From NCBI RefSeq assembly GCF_040712315.1, contig NC_134018.1, positions 62,001-126,000 of the forward strand: 64,000 nt of DNA, read 5' to 3'. The position numbers and the translations under genes were made by a program. This document shows, piece by piece, positions 1 through 11,083 of this stretch; the first letter of the stretch is position 1; every line of letters begins with the position of its first letter. This DNA is from Castanea sativa. Its lineage: Eukaryota; Streptophyta; Magnoliopsida; Fagales; Fagaceae. The notes under the pieces are model-generated. The model did not search any database. It saw only the letters and a program-made list of their open reading frames with translations, and had not been told where the DNA came from.

Positions 1-1594
1 TGGTAATACAAATGTCCATTTTGTAGCTCACCATACTTTTTTACCAGAAAAGACAGTAAACTTTATATTTGTAGCTCACCATTTGTCCTTTCATAACCCA
101 ATGAATTCTAAATTTATTTATGGTGTGTAATAATCATTCTATTTATACAAGATTGAAATTTTATTTTAACCTAATCTAAGTATATGTATATAAAATTTTA
201 TTCTAACAACTTGAATTTAGTCCCTTATTCTCACACCCTACAAGCATTTAAATACAGATTAAAAACTCCTTAAATTAATAACATCAATTTATTACACAAA
301 AAAATGACATCAATCTGGTGGGTTCAGTAATTACATGGGGTTGGTTGATTTTTTTTTTTTTTTTTTGAGAAGGAGAGTTTGTTGAAATTTGGGTCCTTTA
401 CTAAGAACTAGATTAGATATTATATTGTCTCTTCAAAAAAAAAAAAAAAAGATATTATACGGTTCAGAATTTTCCATATATGCCTGTTAGGATTCAAATT
501 AAATATACCATTTCCTAGAGGAGAAAAGCGACAACGTGGTATCTTCATTCGTAGAGACATCTTAATTAAGAGGTTTTTCTTTTTGGGATAGAGGAGGTTA
601 TTAATTTAAACCATACAAATTTGCCACACACACACAAAAAAAAAAAGAAAAAAAAAAGCAACCACTTTGAAAATACTTATAACAATTTTTTTTTCTTAAA
701 AAAAAATCCTTATGACCCAAACAAAAACTGAGCTATACATAAAGGGCATTTGATAAAATTGGGAATTATATACGTAATATGAACTAGGATAACTAGTTTA
801 TCTTGGTCCTACTTCTCTTTCCACCTGATTGAAGCTTGGAGGGAGCTCCTTTCTGAAGCCCCAGAATCAAATGCGAGTGGAGGAAATTGGAATTGGGGGA
901 TTCATGCTCCTACCATGATATATCCTCTCCTAGAATGATTCTCTGCATGGGAGTCGAGCATGCTAACTTGAATGGTTGGTGCTGTTTTCTGCACGTTTCC
1001 ATTTCGGTAATCCTTTTTTGTCTTCCCTTTTTATATAGGGAAGTACAAACCCCATCCCCAAGTATGGTTTCTCAAACTAGATAAGGTTTTTGTATATCTG
1101 ACGTGCCAAGGTATTTTTTTCAATATTCCTTCATTTCATAAGGAAATCCCATCTCTAGGGGAGCAGACTTGTTATAATCTTGGATTTGGCCATGGAAAGT
1201 CACTCAGTTTTTCAATTTAATAAGTCTAATGGCAACAAAATTTGTAATATTTTTTTACAACTGTTAAGGTGTTAAAAATGTGATTAGGGGTACTATATGT
1301 ATTACTCGAAAGTCTTTTCAACTTAACCCAATCCATCACACAAGTAGAAACCAACTCAACCAACATGGGTCGATTTGGGATAATTTGGAGGGTTGTACTT
1401 GTATGTTTCATAGCTTATTACAAAAAATCCAAATTTTCATCAACTATGTTTAAACTTTTTCCTTTACGAATAAATTATTATAATTCACATAATATGCCAA
1501 ATTATATTTAGAACTTCCAGATTATTCAAAACCAATTCTCAAAATATCAAAATAAATTAAAGGAAAAAATTAAAATAAGAATAATAAATAAACT

Positions 1595-1601
<7 letters not shown>

Positions 1602-1626
<25 letters not shown>
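1602..1626. repeat. (TG)n microsatellite
   Basis: About twelve uninterrupted TG units, preceded by a short TA run. Confidence 0.9.
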
Positions 1627-1970
1627 GTGGATTGGGTTTGAATCAAATCAGTTGAAAAAACTACCAATCAAAACTCAATCCAACCCAAGGCTCAAATAAA
1701 ATTCTAACCCAACCCAACTCACCAACCCACAAAAACTAACATAAGGTGTTAGGTTGGATTAGAGTGGATCCGATATTGCAAGGTGTTAAAGTAATACCAC
1801 TGATGGTCCCAATGAAATGGTGTTTGCACAATAAAAATCTACTGTCTCAATTGATATTTTTTTTTAAAAAAAAATTGTAAGATTTATTGTAATTTTAACA
1901 TTGTTGCCCACTTTTTTCCAATTTTCTTTTTCCTTTTCTATTTTGGTGTTTTAAATCACTTAGTAGTTAG

Positions 1971-2263
1971 AAAAAAGAACAATAATTTGGCTGTATTATC
2001 AAAATCCTTACAAACTAGAAGCTTAACATATAATAAGGTATTACAAATGAAGCTTTCTAATATGATACTCCCATTAAAAAATAGTTCCATCTGTAATATA
2101 ACTATTTTAGAGCTAGGTAAGAAAAAAGAATAATAATTCGGCTATATTATCAAAATCCTTGCAAACTAGAAGCTTAGCATATAATAAGGTATTACAAATG
2201 AAGCTTTCTAATATGATACTCCCATTAAAAAATAGTTCCATCTGTAATATAACTATTTAAGAA
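1971..2263. repeat. 151-bp tandem duplication, two copies
   Basis: The first copy runs 1971-2121 and the second 2122 to about 2263. They differ at only a handful of positions. Neither contains a plausible protein, so this is a recent local duplication of non-coding DNA. Confidence 0.9.
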
Positions 2264-2672
2264 ATTAAAATTTGCACCAAAATAAAACAAAACTAAGAAT
2301 TGTCCAATAGAAAGAGTTAAACAAATATTGAAAATGGGTCAAAGCATATATGACATGGACACAGGCACAAACACCACAAAGCATTCACATCCTATTTACC
2401 ATCTAAAATGTTACTTTATCTATTATACCATTATATCATTCCACTATACAATACTCCCAACATCCCAATCTCTATTCTTTAACCACTTCATTTAGATATT
2501 CTTTTTCATTCTTTTTTTACCCTTCTTTATTCTTTATTTATTCTCTCTCTCTTCCTTCTACGAGAACCACACCACATATCTACTAAACCATCAAAAAAAC
2601 ACAACCATCAACCCCACCCACCAAGACACCACACACACCCTAGCAACCACCAACAACAAAAATAACCAACGA

Positions 2673-2701
2673 CCCCCCCCTGCCCCCGCCCCCCCCCCCC
2701 C
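2673..2701. repeat. poly-C tract
   Basis: A run of almost pure C broken by one T and two G, inside a wider C/A-rich region (2580-2880). Read on the minus strand it gives glycine- and tryptophan-rich frames that are compositional artefacts. Confidence 0.85.
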
Positions 2702-3693
2702 ACCATTGTACTACACATACCACCAAAACCAGCAATCCACAAAACCCACAAATCCACCTTGAACCACCAAAAAAAAAAATAGCAACCCCACAAACCCCAC
2801 CGCACCGATGCACCATACACATGCCACCACCACCTCCAACCTACAAAAACCAACAAATCCACCATAAACCATCAACAACAACAAAAACCCACTATTCAAC
2901 AAAAATTGGCAAAATTTAGCCCCTAACCTCATCAAAAGTTTGCTGATCTCTTGGTTAGATCTGGTGGTGGTCTGATCTAGTGAGAGAAGCAAACAAGATG
3001 GAGAAGAGAGAATGAGGGAGGCAGAAGGAGGTGAAAGGGAAGGGAGGGTGAGGGAGGCGGGGAAAAGAGAGGAGGTGTAGACACTCGATTTTGCACTCAT
3101 AATTTGATCAAAGACATTGACTGGAATGACCATCCATGTACCCCAAAAAATCATGATTGCATTACATGCATTAATTCATTCTTTGCATATCATAAAAATT
3201 ATCTTAAGATTCTAATGGTCGCGACGGTATGTCCAGTTTCCAAATCGGACCGTCTGATCGAAAGATATCACATGATCAAGTTTACACAGTTAGCATGCAT
3301 TATGTCTAGGTAGAGTCGACCGCGCATGATTAATTTAAATTAATTCTGATTGTTAAATAATTAAAATTAATTAAATAATTTAGTGACTGGTTGATAATTA
3401 TTGTTTAAAATAGGATTGCCTCCATAGGAATAAAGGGGATAATTGGATAACAATAAAATTGTGGATAATCTGAACTTTATCAAGATTTATTTTAGAGTAT
3501 TTATCTACAAGATAATTGTTGTGGAAAAGACCTGAATTATCCTGAAAAGAGATAAAAATCTTAGAATGCGGATTGAAAACACGTCTAAGTGCAAGGCCCG
3601 GCTCAAGAAAACCTAAAAAAATGAGTTCAAACACACCCGGACATGAAAGTGCGATCAATATCCAGGAGTACCACTCAGCACTTTTGGAGTGCT

Positions 3694-4722
3694 TGTTGGG
3701 AAATTTAAACCCCAGTTAATATAATTAACAAGTTTTAAATCCAAATTTTTTATTAGATTTAATATGAATAAACCTTTTTAAAACAAACAAACATCAATAT
3801 CATGCACAGCGGAAAATTAAATAGGACAAAATATGATGACCCAAAAAAACCAATGAAACAAACTAGTTACACAGTAAAAAAACCTGGGGAGAAACCTTCC
3901 TGAAAAGCAATTCACTATAGTAAAGAGAAAGTTCAGATTTAGTACAAAACCTTTGTCTCTAGATTCTACAATCTCCGTAGATGAACTTACAGTAGAAACC
4001 TTTTACCACTTTAGAACCTCTGAACTCTTCAATATATGAACACCACCATTTTGCACGGATCCTAATACCTGACTAACCAATGATGCACCGCTCTTAGTAA
4101 GTGATTAACCAATGATGCACGGCTCCCAATACATGGCTAACCAATGATGCACGCTCTCCCAGTACGTGATTAACTCACCAATTTGAAGTAGATATTGGCT
4201 ACAGAATTATTCACTTTATCAACAATGAAGATCAAGAAGTACTTGGTTACAAAACCCTAAGGCGCAAAGACGAAGTAGCTTCTTTCAGAGAGAATAAGAC
4301 ACTCGGTCACTTTTTGCATGTATTCTCCTTGTATTCTCTTATGTGACAGCCTCTAAAATAAGTCTTACATATGTCTAGGGTTATGAGAAAAGAAACCCTA
4401 CACATACATGTCAGCATGGGCTGAAAATTAGATCTGAAAATTCTGATTTTGTAATTCTCGATAGATAGTATATGTCGAGCTATCTATCGAGCATCGATAG
4501 ATAGTATCTATCGAGCATCAATAGATATTATCTGTCGAGCAGCTGTTGAGTTTTAATGAATCAGCACTTCTTCACTTGTTTCTTGGACAGATTTGCATGC
4601 CTTCAATACTAGACTTGAATTCTTTTTCTTTGAAGTATTAAACACATCCTAAATCTACCTAATTACAAGTAAAATGCATTTTATCAGAGGATTAGCCAAT
4701 TACATAAAATTTGTCCTTAACA
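3694..4722 (-). repeat. 3' LTR of the minus-strand copia element
   Basis: About 1029 bp, longer than its partner because of extra copies of short segments. One such segment, at about 4455-4540, repeats TCGATAGATAGTATCTATCG-type palindromes. Another, at 4040-4170, repeats an ACTAACCAATGATGCACGGCTC-like unit three times. On the minus strand the purine tract AAAAATGGAGAT abuts the LTR start at 4722. Confidence 0.82.
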
Positions 4723-5035
4723 ATCTCCATTTTTGGTAATTTGTGACAAAATCACAACAAACAAATGAACATATGAGAGAAGTCATAAATCACTCAACTC
4801 ATACTCACTTGTTGAATACAATAAAATCTAATCCTAACACAAACTCTTGAAAAATTTTGCAAGAAGATAGTTCATGGTATGGAAGATTTTGGCAACCTGT
4901 ATTTTTGAAACACTTTAAACAAAACTTATTAAGGCATCTAAGTGTGAAACAGAAATTAAAAGATTGCATACATAGAAGAAACATGTGTATAAAGATAGAA
5001 AAGAAACAACACATGTAGAGGTAGGTGAAGAAAAC

Positions 5036-5041
<6 letters not shown>

Positions 5042-5068
<27 letters not shown>
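5042..5068. repeat. (TA)n microsatellite
   Basis: About 13 uninterrupted TA units inside the copia element. Confidence 0.9.
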
Positions 5069-5446
5069 CAAAGATAAGCACAATGTATGTAAATATGGTT
5101 ACAAGAACGGTGTACAATAAGCTAAAAGAAGCTCCTAAAACAACAAGGAGGTAAATCACTCCCCCTAACAAGATGAAACACAACTCCCCCTTACAAAGGC
5201 GTGTATTTCTCCCCTTAACATGTAGAAGCTTAAAAAGGAACCACATTTTCTCCACAATTTATCCCCCTTTTTGTCATGATTGACAAAGGGTACAAGAAAC
5301 TAGAAAGCTTCACTCTAGAAACATAAAGATGATCAAGGGGGCACAAGGAATCCATATAAATGCATGAATGTAATAAAACAAGATGCTATGAATGACAAGA
5401 TAAAAGAAAGATGCAAAACATGTGAAAAATTATGCATGCAAGAGGA

Positions 5447-5695
5447 TCTTGATAGATCGAGAAGCTGTCGAGTAGCTATCAAGCAGAAGCCAACCTTGAT
5501 GGATCGAACAACTATTGAGCAGCTATCGAGGAGACGGAAACTATCTCGATGGATCGAGAAGATGTCAAGAAGTTATCGAGACAAAGTCCAAAAAGTTCGA
5601 TGGATCGAGATTGCATTAACTTCTATTGAGACAAGGAGAAAAAAGGTCTCGATAGATAGCTAGTTGTCGAGAGGTGTCGAGAAGCTGTCGAGCTT
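5447..5695. repeat. cluster of degenerate GATGGATCGAG / TGTCGAG units
   Basis: About ten loosely spaced copies of a 10-14 base unit (GATGGATCGAGAAG, GCTGTCGAG, CTATCGAG) in the non-coding part of the copia element. They echo the ATCTATCGAG palindromes in its LTRs. The plus-strand frames here (5364-5663, 5664-5864) arise from the repeats and are not credible genes. Confidence 0.7.
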
Positions 5696-6861
5696 GATAA
5701 AAACAGATTTTTCAAAGAGGAGAAAAACATACAAAAGAATGCAATCAAGCAAGCTACTTAACCAAAGATCCAATCAACATGTTAAGCTCTCAAAATCATC
5801 TCTCAACAAGAAAAATGACAAGCATTTAAATCCAAAAACACACGCACACATTAAACAAGTCTAACCAATTTTATATTTCAAAAACAAATCAAGATAGTTT
5901 AGTGAGCATACATTAGCACATGTATTCCTTGTGATGGCCAAGTCACACTGTACCTGCACATGTATCAAAAGTAGCAAAGAATATTACATGTTGTGTGTGA
6001 AAAACATCACAAGATTGCACAAGTGTCTATATGTTTTGACGATTTGAGACATAAACAAATCAATTTAGCTCACACACGATCATAACTGCTTGATGGAGAC
6101 TATCACCTTCGAGATACATCCTATAATTCTCACATCTCTTAGAAGACACGCTTGCAATCGTATATATAAATCATTTTGATTCTTTTTGCTTTTCTTTTTC
6201 TTTGCATATTTTTCTTTTAAGCATATCATACAAATACACAATAATGTTTAGCTTATGACATTGCATTTTTCCTATGCCGAAGCATATAGATGTCATTTCA
6301 TAATTGACGGGCTATAGTGGTAAGATGGTTATTTATACATTTCTCTTAGGGTTTTCTAGTCCTATCTATCAAAAAGAGTGATACGAGTGTTAAGTACAAG
6401 AAATTACTTAATCTTATTCATCACAAACATGAGCCACAAAACTTACTTACTTAGTTGTGCATAGAAATACTCATCTAAGTTACAAGAGATACAAAATATA
6501 GAAAACTTTGTTTCAATGGCCATCCAAGGTACATAAGTACCAATGTACACAAACACACACTGTTTTTTTTTTTTTTAAAACAAAACAAAATAAAAACAAA
6601 ACAACCAAACAAAAACCGACAAGCAACATGAAAGCATGAGAGAAAGATGCAGATGCATGAAAGCATGATTCCAAAAGCAGATAAGAAATCAAATAAGAAA
6701 GTCCTACTTTAAATAGAAAGAATTAAAATAAAGGACAATAGAAAAGATAATTAAGTCTTAGGCTCTTTTCTCACCCATACAGCACGAATCTTTGGCCATG
6801 AAGATGAAAAGACATGTGTCCTAGTATGTCTACTAAAGGACATAGAAGAATTAGAATTCTC

Positions 6862-7407
6862 CTAAAATTGAGTCAAAAGGCTCAAAGATTTTAATAACTC
6901 ACCAAGAATAGGTACAGAGCCTTTAGACAAATGATGAGACTTATTGGACACACGCTTATGAGGAAACAACTTGAAACAATTAGGACGTGCGTGACCTAAA
7001 GCACCACAATGGTGATAAACATGAGTAGCTTTCGAACTATTATGCTTCCTAGAAGGAGGTCTAACCTTAGAGGTTGACAAAGACCTTAATTTAGGACAAT
7101 TTGGCATAATATGACCAACAATATGACAATGATGACAAGTGGGGACAAATTCGGAATTTTTATTCTTTATAGGAAGAGTTTTAGACATAGGTTTAGAAAT
7201 TTCAACATTAACATAAGAATCTTTAGTTTTGTCTATATTAGCAATATTAGCCTTCAACTCTTCATTATTCCTTTTAATTGGAGGAATATAAAAATTATAA
7301 AGCTTGCAATAGGCATCTTGAATATCATCATCATCATTCAACATAAGATCGTGCAAATCAAAACAATCAAGAATTTCCTGACAATGGGGGTCAAGAATCA
7401 CACTCAA
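6862..7407 (-). pseudogene. copia Gag-like protein with two zinc knuckles
   Basis: The open frame gives about 181 residues and stays open upstream toward the primer site with no ATG at its head, so the true start is unclear. It carries two CCHC-type zinc knuckles: CHHCHIVGHIMPNC is a full CX2CX4HX4C, and HHCGALGHARPNC has lost its first cysteine to histidine. Acidic and lysine-rich stretches precede the knuckles. Such knuckles bind retroelement RNA in the particle. It is the only recognisable protein of the element. It could be the C-terminal half of a Gag whose N-terminal part is missing. Confidence 0.7.
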
Positions 7408-7430
7408 GAAATCAATCCAATCAGTGTACC

Positions 7431-7443
7431 CGCTCTAATACCA
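7431..7443 (-). promoter_or_regulatory. primer binding site, tRNA-iMet type
   Basis: The minus strand reads TGGTATTAGAGCG two bases inside the 5' LTR. This is the plant copia primer site (TGGTATCAGAGC) with one C-to-T change. Confidence 0.85.
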
Positions 7444-7445
7444 CT

Positions 7446-8360
7446 TGTTAGGAAATTTAGACCCCGATTAATATAATTAACAAGTTTAAGATCCAAATTG
7501 TTAATTAGATTTATTATGAATAAACCTTGTTAAAACAAACAAACATCAATATCATGTCAATATCATGCACAACAGAAAATTAAATAAGACAAGATATGAT
7601 GACCTAGGAAAACCAATAAAACAAACTAGTTTCACAGTAAAAAAAACCTAGGGGGAAACCTTCCAGAAAAAAAATTCATTATAGCAAAGAGAAGTTTCAG
7701 ATCTAGTACAAAATATTTGTCCCTAGACTCTATAATCCCCGTAGATAAACTTACATTAGAAACCTTCTACCACTTCAGAACCTCTGAACTCTTCAATATA
7801 TGAATGCCACCTTTTTGCACGGATCCCAGTACATGACTAACCAATGATACACGACTCCTAGTATGTAACTAACTCACCAACTTGAAGAAGATGTTGGCTA
7901 CAAAGTTCTTCACTTCATCAACAATGAAGATCAAGAAGTACTTGGTTACAAAATCCTAAGGAACAAAGACGTAGTATCTTCTTTCAGAGAAAATAAGACA
8001 CTCTATCACTTTTTGTATGTGTTCTCCTTGTAATCTCTTATGTGGCGACCTTTAAAATATGCCTTATATATGTCTAGGGTTGTGAGAAAAGAAACCCTAC
8101 ACATACATGTCAGCATGTGCCAAAAATCAGATTTAAAATACTGATTTCGTAATTCTCGATAGATAGTATCTGTCAAGTAGCTGTTGAGCTTTAATGAATC
8201 AGCACTTCTTCACTTGTTTCTTGAATAGATTTGCATGACTTCAATAATAGACTTGAACTCTTGTTCTTTGAAGTATTAAATACATTCTAGATTTACCCAA
8301 TTACAAGTAAAGTGCATTTTGTCAAAAGATTAGCTAATTACATAAAATTTGTCCTTAACA
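7446..8360 (-). repeat. 5' LTR of the minus-strand copia element
   Basis: This is about 915 bp, matching 3694-4722 over its whole length with substitutions and indels. In transcription order it starts TGTTAAGGACAAATT at 8360 and ends AACA at 7446. Confidence 0.85.
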
Positions 8361-8522
8361 ATGCCAATTGGCACTTTCAAAGTGCCAAATGACACCCTTT
8401 TGGGCTTTGGCCCAACTCTCTTCGGGTGGCGATAAGGCACATTTTTTTCAACTTTTTCACAAAAAGACGCGTCCCGATTTGCATTCTACCCATCATTGCT
8501 TATTTTTTAAGCACTCCAACCT

Positions 8523-8531
8523 CTATAAATA
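8523..8531 (+). promoter_or_regulatory. TATA box of the gypsy LTR remnant
   Basis: CTATAAATA lies in the right piece of the split LTR, followed by a C/T-rich leader. This is the usual position of a plant LTR promoter. Its presence agrees with plus-strand orientation. Activity is unknown. Confidence 0.5.
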
Positions 8532-8919
8532 GGAACTGAATCTCACAATTCAGCACACTCTTTGACGCTCCCAAGAGACACTTTCTCACACTCTTAAATT
8601 TCTTACCCCCCTTTTTTGATATTCTCTCTTAAACTAGGATTTTTAGGTTTCAAAGATAATTGCATAAATTTCTTTTAACCCTAAAATATTCTATTGAGAA
8701 AAAGAATACGTCCATGCAAGAGGTAGTCTTTTCTTTACTTTTTCTTCTTCTTTCTTTTTAGTTTTGTGATGCATGAATGAATATTTGCGTTAGTATTGAT
8801 TTTACAATTCTCATCTCATATGTTGTCAATATATTTTGTTAGAATGTGTTCATGATGTTGTTATTGTTGAGATCTACTTCTTTATTTCAAAAATCTGCTC
8901 GTTCACATATTTTTCTTTC

Positions 8920-9255
8920 TTTAATAAAAAACCGATCTACATCTTCATTAGATGTAGATCTGAATTTTTTTTAATTCAAAAACTGATCTACAACTTCATT
9001 AGATGTAGATCTGAATTTTTCATTATCCAAAAAACTATGAAGACGTAGATCTGAATTTTTCTTTAGTCAAAAACTTATCTACATCTAATGATCTGAATTT
9101 TTCTTACTCAAAAACTAATTTACATCTTCGTTAGATGTCAATTTGATTCTTTTTAAATTAAAAAACGGATTTGTATCTTCCTTACATATAGATCTAAATT
9201 TTTCTTTTGTAAAAAACTTATCTATATTTTCATTAAATGTAGATTTAATTTTTTT
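8920..9255. repeat. tandem array of about 60-bp units with internal palindromes
   Basis: Five to six degenerate copies of a unit built on CTACATCTTCATTAGATGTAG followed by ATCTGAATTTTTCTT and a run of A. Most copies can fold through the ACATCT/AGATGT arms. A more decayed version continues to about 9640, where the constant part is CATATCTAATTTTT. The array lies inside the LTR remnant downstream of its TATA box. Confidence 0.75.
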
Positions 9256-9918
9256 TAACAAAGCAGATTTCGAAATAAAAAAGAGTCATGACTAGTCTAG
9301 ATTGTTTTGTTTGATGCATGTTGCATAGGTTGATTTTATGAATATCATCCTCTTCTAAAATCATTTTTCCACATAAAAAATCGATCTAATTTTTTCTAAT
9401 CCTCTAAAAAAACCATTCTTTTATTGCAAAAACATATCTAATTTTTACAAACCCAAAGACCAATTTTTCTAGTTCCCAAAAATAAATCTGATATTTTTTA
9501 ACCAAAAGATTTTGTTTTACTTTATCCCAAAACATATCTAATTTTTCTTTCACCTAGTTTTTCAAATTCACAAAAACATATCTGATTCTTTCTAAACCAA
9601 ATCAATTTTTACTATAACACAAATCTGAATTTTTCTCAAAAGAAGAGGGTATTTATAAATAGACTTGTGTAATATAGTTTTTTATGTATGTTCAACATAT
9701 CATTCATATCATGCATTAAGGGTACATTGGTCACAAGAGTCTAGAAGACCAACCTCTGTCTGGGCGGAATGAGTGTCTAACATCTTCCCATTCCATAACC
9801 TAGCCTCCGAATCTAGTTCTTTTGGATAGGTAGATCTATGCCTTGTCTTTATTTTTGTTTTGGGTAGATTGTAATTAGGACAAAAAGCCATGTAATTATT
9901 TGGTAGTTTGTAACTAGG

Positions 9919-10052
9919 ACCCAAAGCCATGTAATTTTCAATTTTTCAAATATGTACTTTTTTTATTCAATCAATGATAACAAAACAATCTACCCAAAGC
10001 CATGTAATTTTCAATTTTTCAAATATGTACTTTTTTTATTCAATCAATGATA
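9919..10052. repeat. 73-bp tandem duplication
   Basis: The block starting ACCCAAAGCCATGTAA occurs at 9919 and again at 9992 and is nearly identical through the AATCAATGATAA motif. It precedes the GTGGCGACTCC motif that closes the LTR remnant. Confidence 0.85.
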
Positions 10053-10128
10053 ATAGAATAATTCAGTCATACATTTTATATTTATTTTTACTTATTTTTT
10101 TGTAAAAAAAAAAAAAAGTGGCGACTCC

Positions 10129-10355
10129 ACACCACTTACCCAAAAAGAGAGGTGCCCTAAAAAATACTCCAAAAATCTCTCTTTTTTGAGAAGCACTTTC
10201 GAGGTCTCTCACAAGGGGAGGTAGAGAAAAGGGGGGAGGCGAGAGAGATAGAGGGTGAGGGAGGCGGATGGAGATGGAGAGCGGGTGATGGAGGCAGAGA
10301 GAGAAGAAAAGGTGAGGAGTGGAGAAGAGAGAGGCAGAAGCAGACTTGAGAGAAA
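10129..10355. other. purine-rich stretch after the LTR remnant
   Basis: G/A-rich on the plus strand, with GGGTGAGGGAGGCGG in common with the tract at 3047-3061. The apparent proline/serine-rich minus-strand frames are compositional. No gene is supported. Confidence 0.5.
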
Positions 10356-10527
10356 GAGTGCATGAAGAAAGGACAAAAGTAATAAAAAAAATATATAACA
10401 ATTGTTTATTGGAAGAGAGAGAGAGAATAAAAAATAATATTAGAGTGCATGAAGAGAGGAAACAAGTAATTAAAAAATATAACAATTGTTTATTGGAAGA
10501 GAGAGAGATAATAAAATATAATATTTC
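10356..10527. repeat. 87-bp tandem duplication
   Basis: Two copies beginning GAGTGCATGAAG (10356 and 10443), each containing AACAATTGTTTATTGGAAGAG followed by a short GA run. They differ by a few substitutions and small indels. Confidence 0.88.
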
Positions 10528-11083
10528 AATTTTACCCTTTAGCTACGATAGTTTGTATATATACAATTATACTATTCATAGTTACTAAACACTTTTAGCA
10601 ATACACACCCGGGTAAAGCTCAATGCAAGTGTGTGTGTTGCTAAAATACCAATTTGGGGGGTTTTACAACCCCAATGCTAATGATTTTAATTCTTACCAA
10701 AATGTTAAGTTTTTCTCTACCACCAATATTTTATACACGTATAAATTAACTAGTATAACTTTTATAGTCGTATATATGGAATTAAGATTCGACACACTTG
10801 ATTGCTCTAACTAAAATTCTGAAAGTCTTAGTAGCAAACCGGAGTTGTGGAAACAACAAGTAATAAATCATAGTTTTCATAAGCATTGACCAAGGTTTTA
10901 AAAAACTGGACAACAAACTAATTCAATCAGTCTAATCATTAAGTGGACTCAATATCAGTCCAATTAGGGGGAAGAAAACAGAAATTCAACAAATAACAGT
11001 AAAAGTTGGGAATTGATAGTTTAATCATGTAAACCCGTAAACCAATCCGGTTGGAGCAGTTTTTGCACTATGAAAAGAATTAA

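Larger units (their letters stand above)
1..3075. other. gene-free AT-rich intergenic stretch
   Basis: No open frame here looks like a real protein. The short frames, for example 887-1084 and 2711-3154, are low-complexity or lack any recognisable motif. The stretch holds poly-A/T runs, a TG microsatellite, a 151-bp tandem duplication, a C-rich run near 2.68 kb and a purine-rich tract at about 2995-3075 that ends where the LTR-like sequence begins. Confidence 0.6.
3694..8360 (-). mobile_element. non-autonomous Ty1/copia-like element, gag only
   Basis: Two long direct repeats (3694-4722 and 7446-8360) begin TGTT and end AACA on the minus strand and flank 2.7 kb of internal DNA. On the minus strand an initiator-methionine-type primer site follows the 5' LTR, then a zinc-knuckle Gag-like frame, then mostly non-coding sequence, and a purine tract abuts the 3' LTR. 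No protease, integrase, RT or RNase H was found, so the element would need enzymes supplied in trans. The flanking bases (GTGCT and ATGCC) are not a clean target duplication. The LTRs resemble those of the element at 40343-43742. Confidence 0.8.
3076..10128 (+). mobile_element. gypsy-type LTR remnant, split by a copia insertion
   Basis: The left piece (3076-3693) opens with TGTAGACAC and the right piece (8361-10128) ends with the motif GTGGCGACTCC. The copia element at 3694-8360 lies between them. The second LTR remnant in this window (34488-36104) has the same opening, a matching block reading CCTAACACCTTCCC (here TCTAACATCTTCCC, about 9771-9784), and the same closing 11-mer. I therefore infer one LTR of about 2.4 kb plus the start of its primer-binding region. 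The right piece carries a TATA-like box and several tandem repeats. No partner LTR or pol was found. The element boundaries are approximate. Confidence 0.5.

Noticed and set aside
2608..3154. Minus-strand Trp/Gly-rich open frames
   Set aside because: They are produced by the C/A-rich and poly-C tract, overlap in several frames and show no domain.
4805..5255. Hydrophobic Tyr/Ile-rich minus-strand frames resembling membrane proteins
   Set aside because: They run through a TA microsatellite inside the copia element and are compositional.
3000..10345. Purine tracts at 3000-3075 and 10200-10345 as a long target duplication of the gypsy remnant
   Set aside because: They share GGGTGAGGGAGGCGG but are low-complexity and otherwise do not align. 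Target duplications of LTR elements are 4-6 bp.
10063..10485. Ser/Pro/Leu-rich minus-strand frames
   Set aside because: They are read from a GA-rich tract. No start context, homology or conserved motif is visible.
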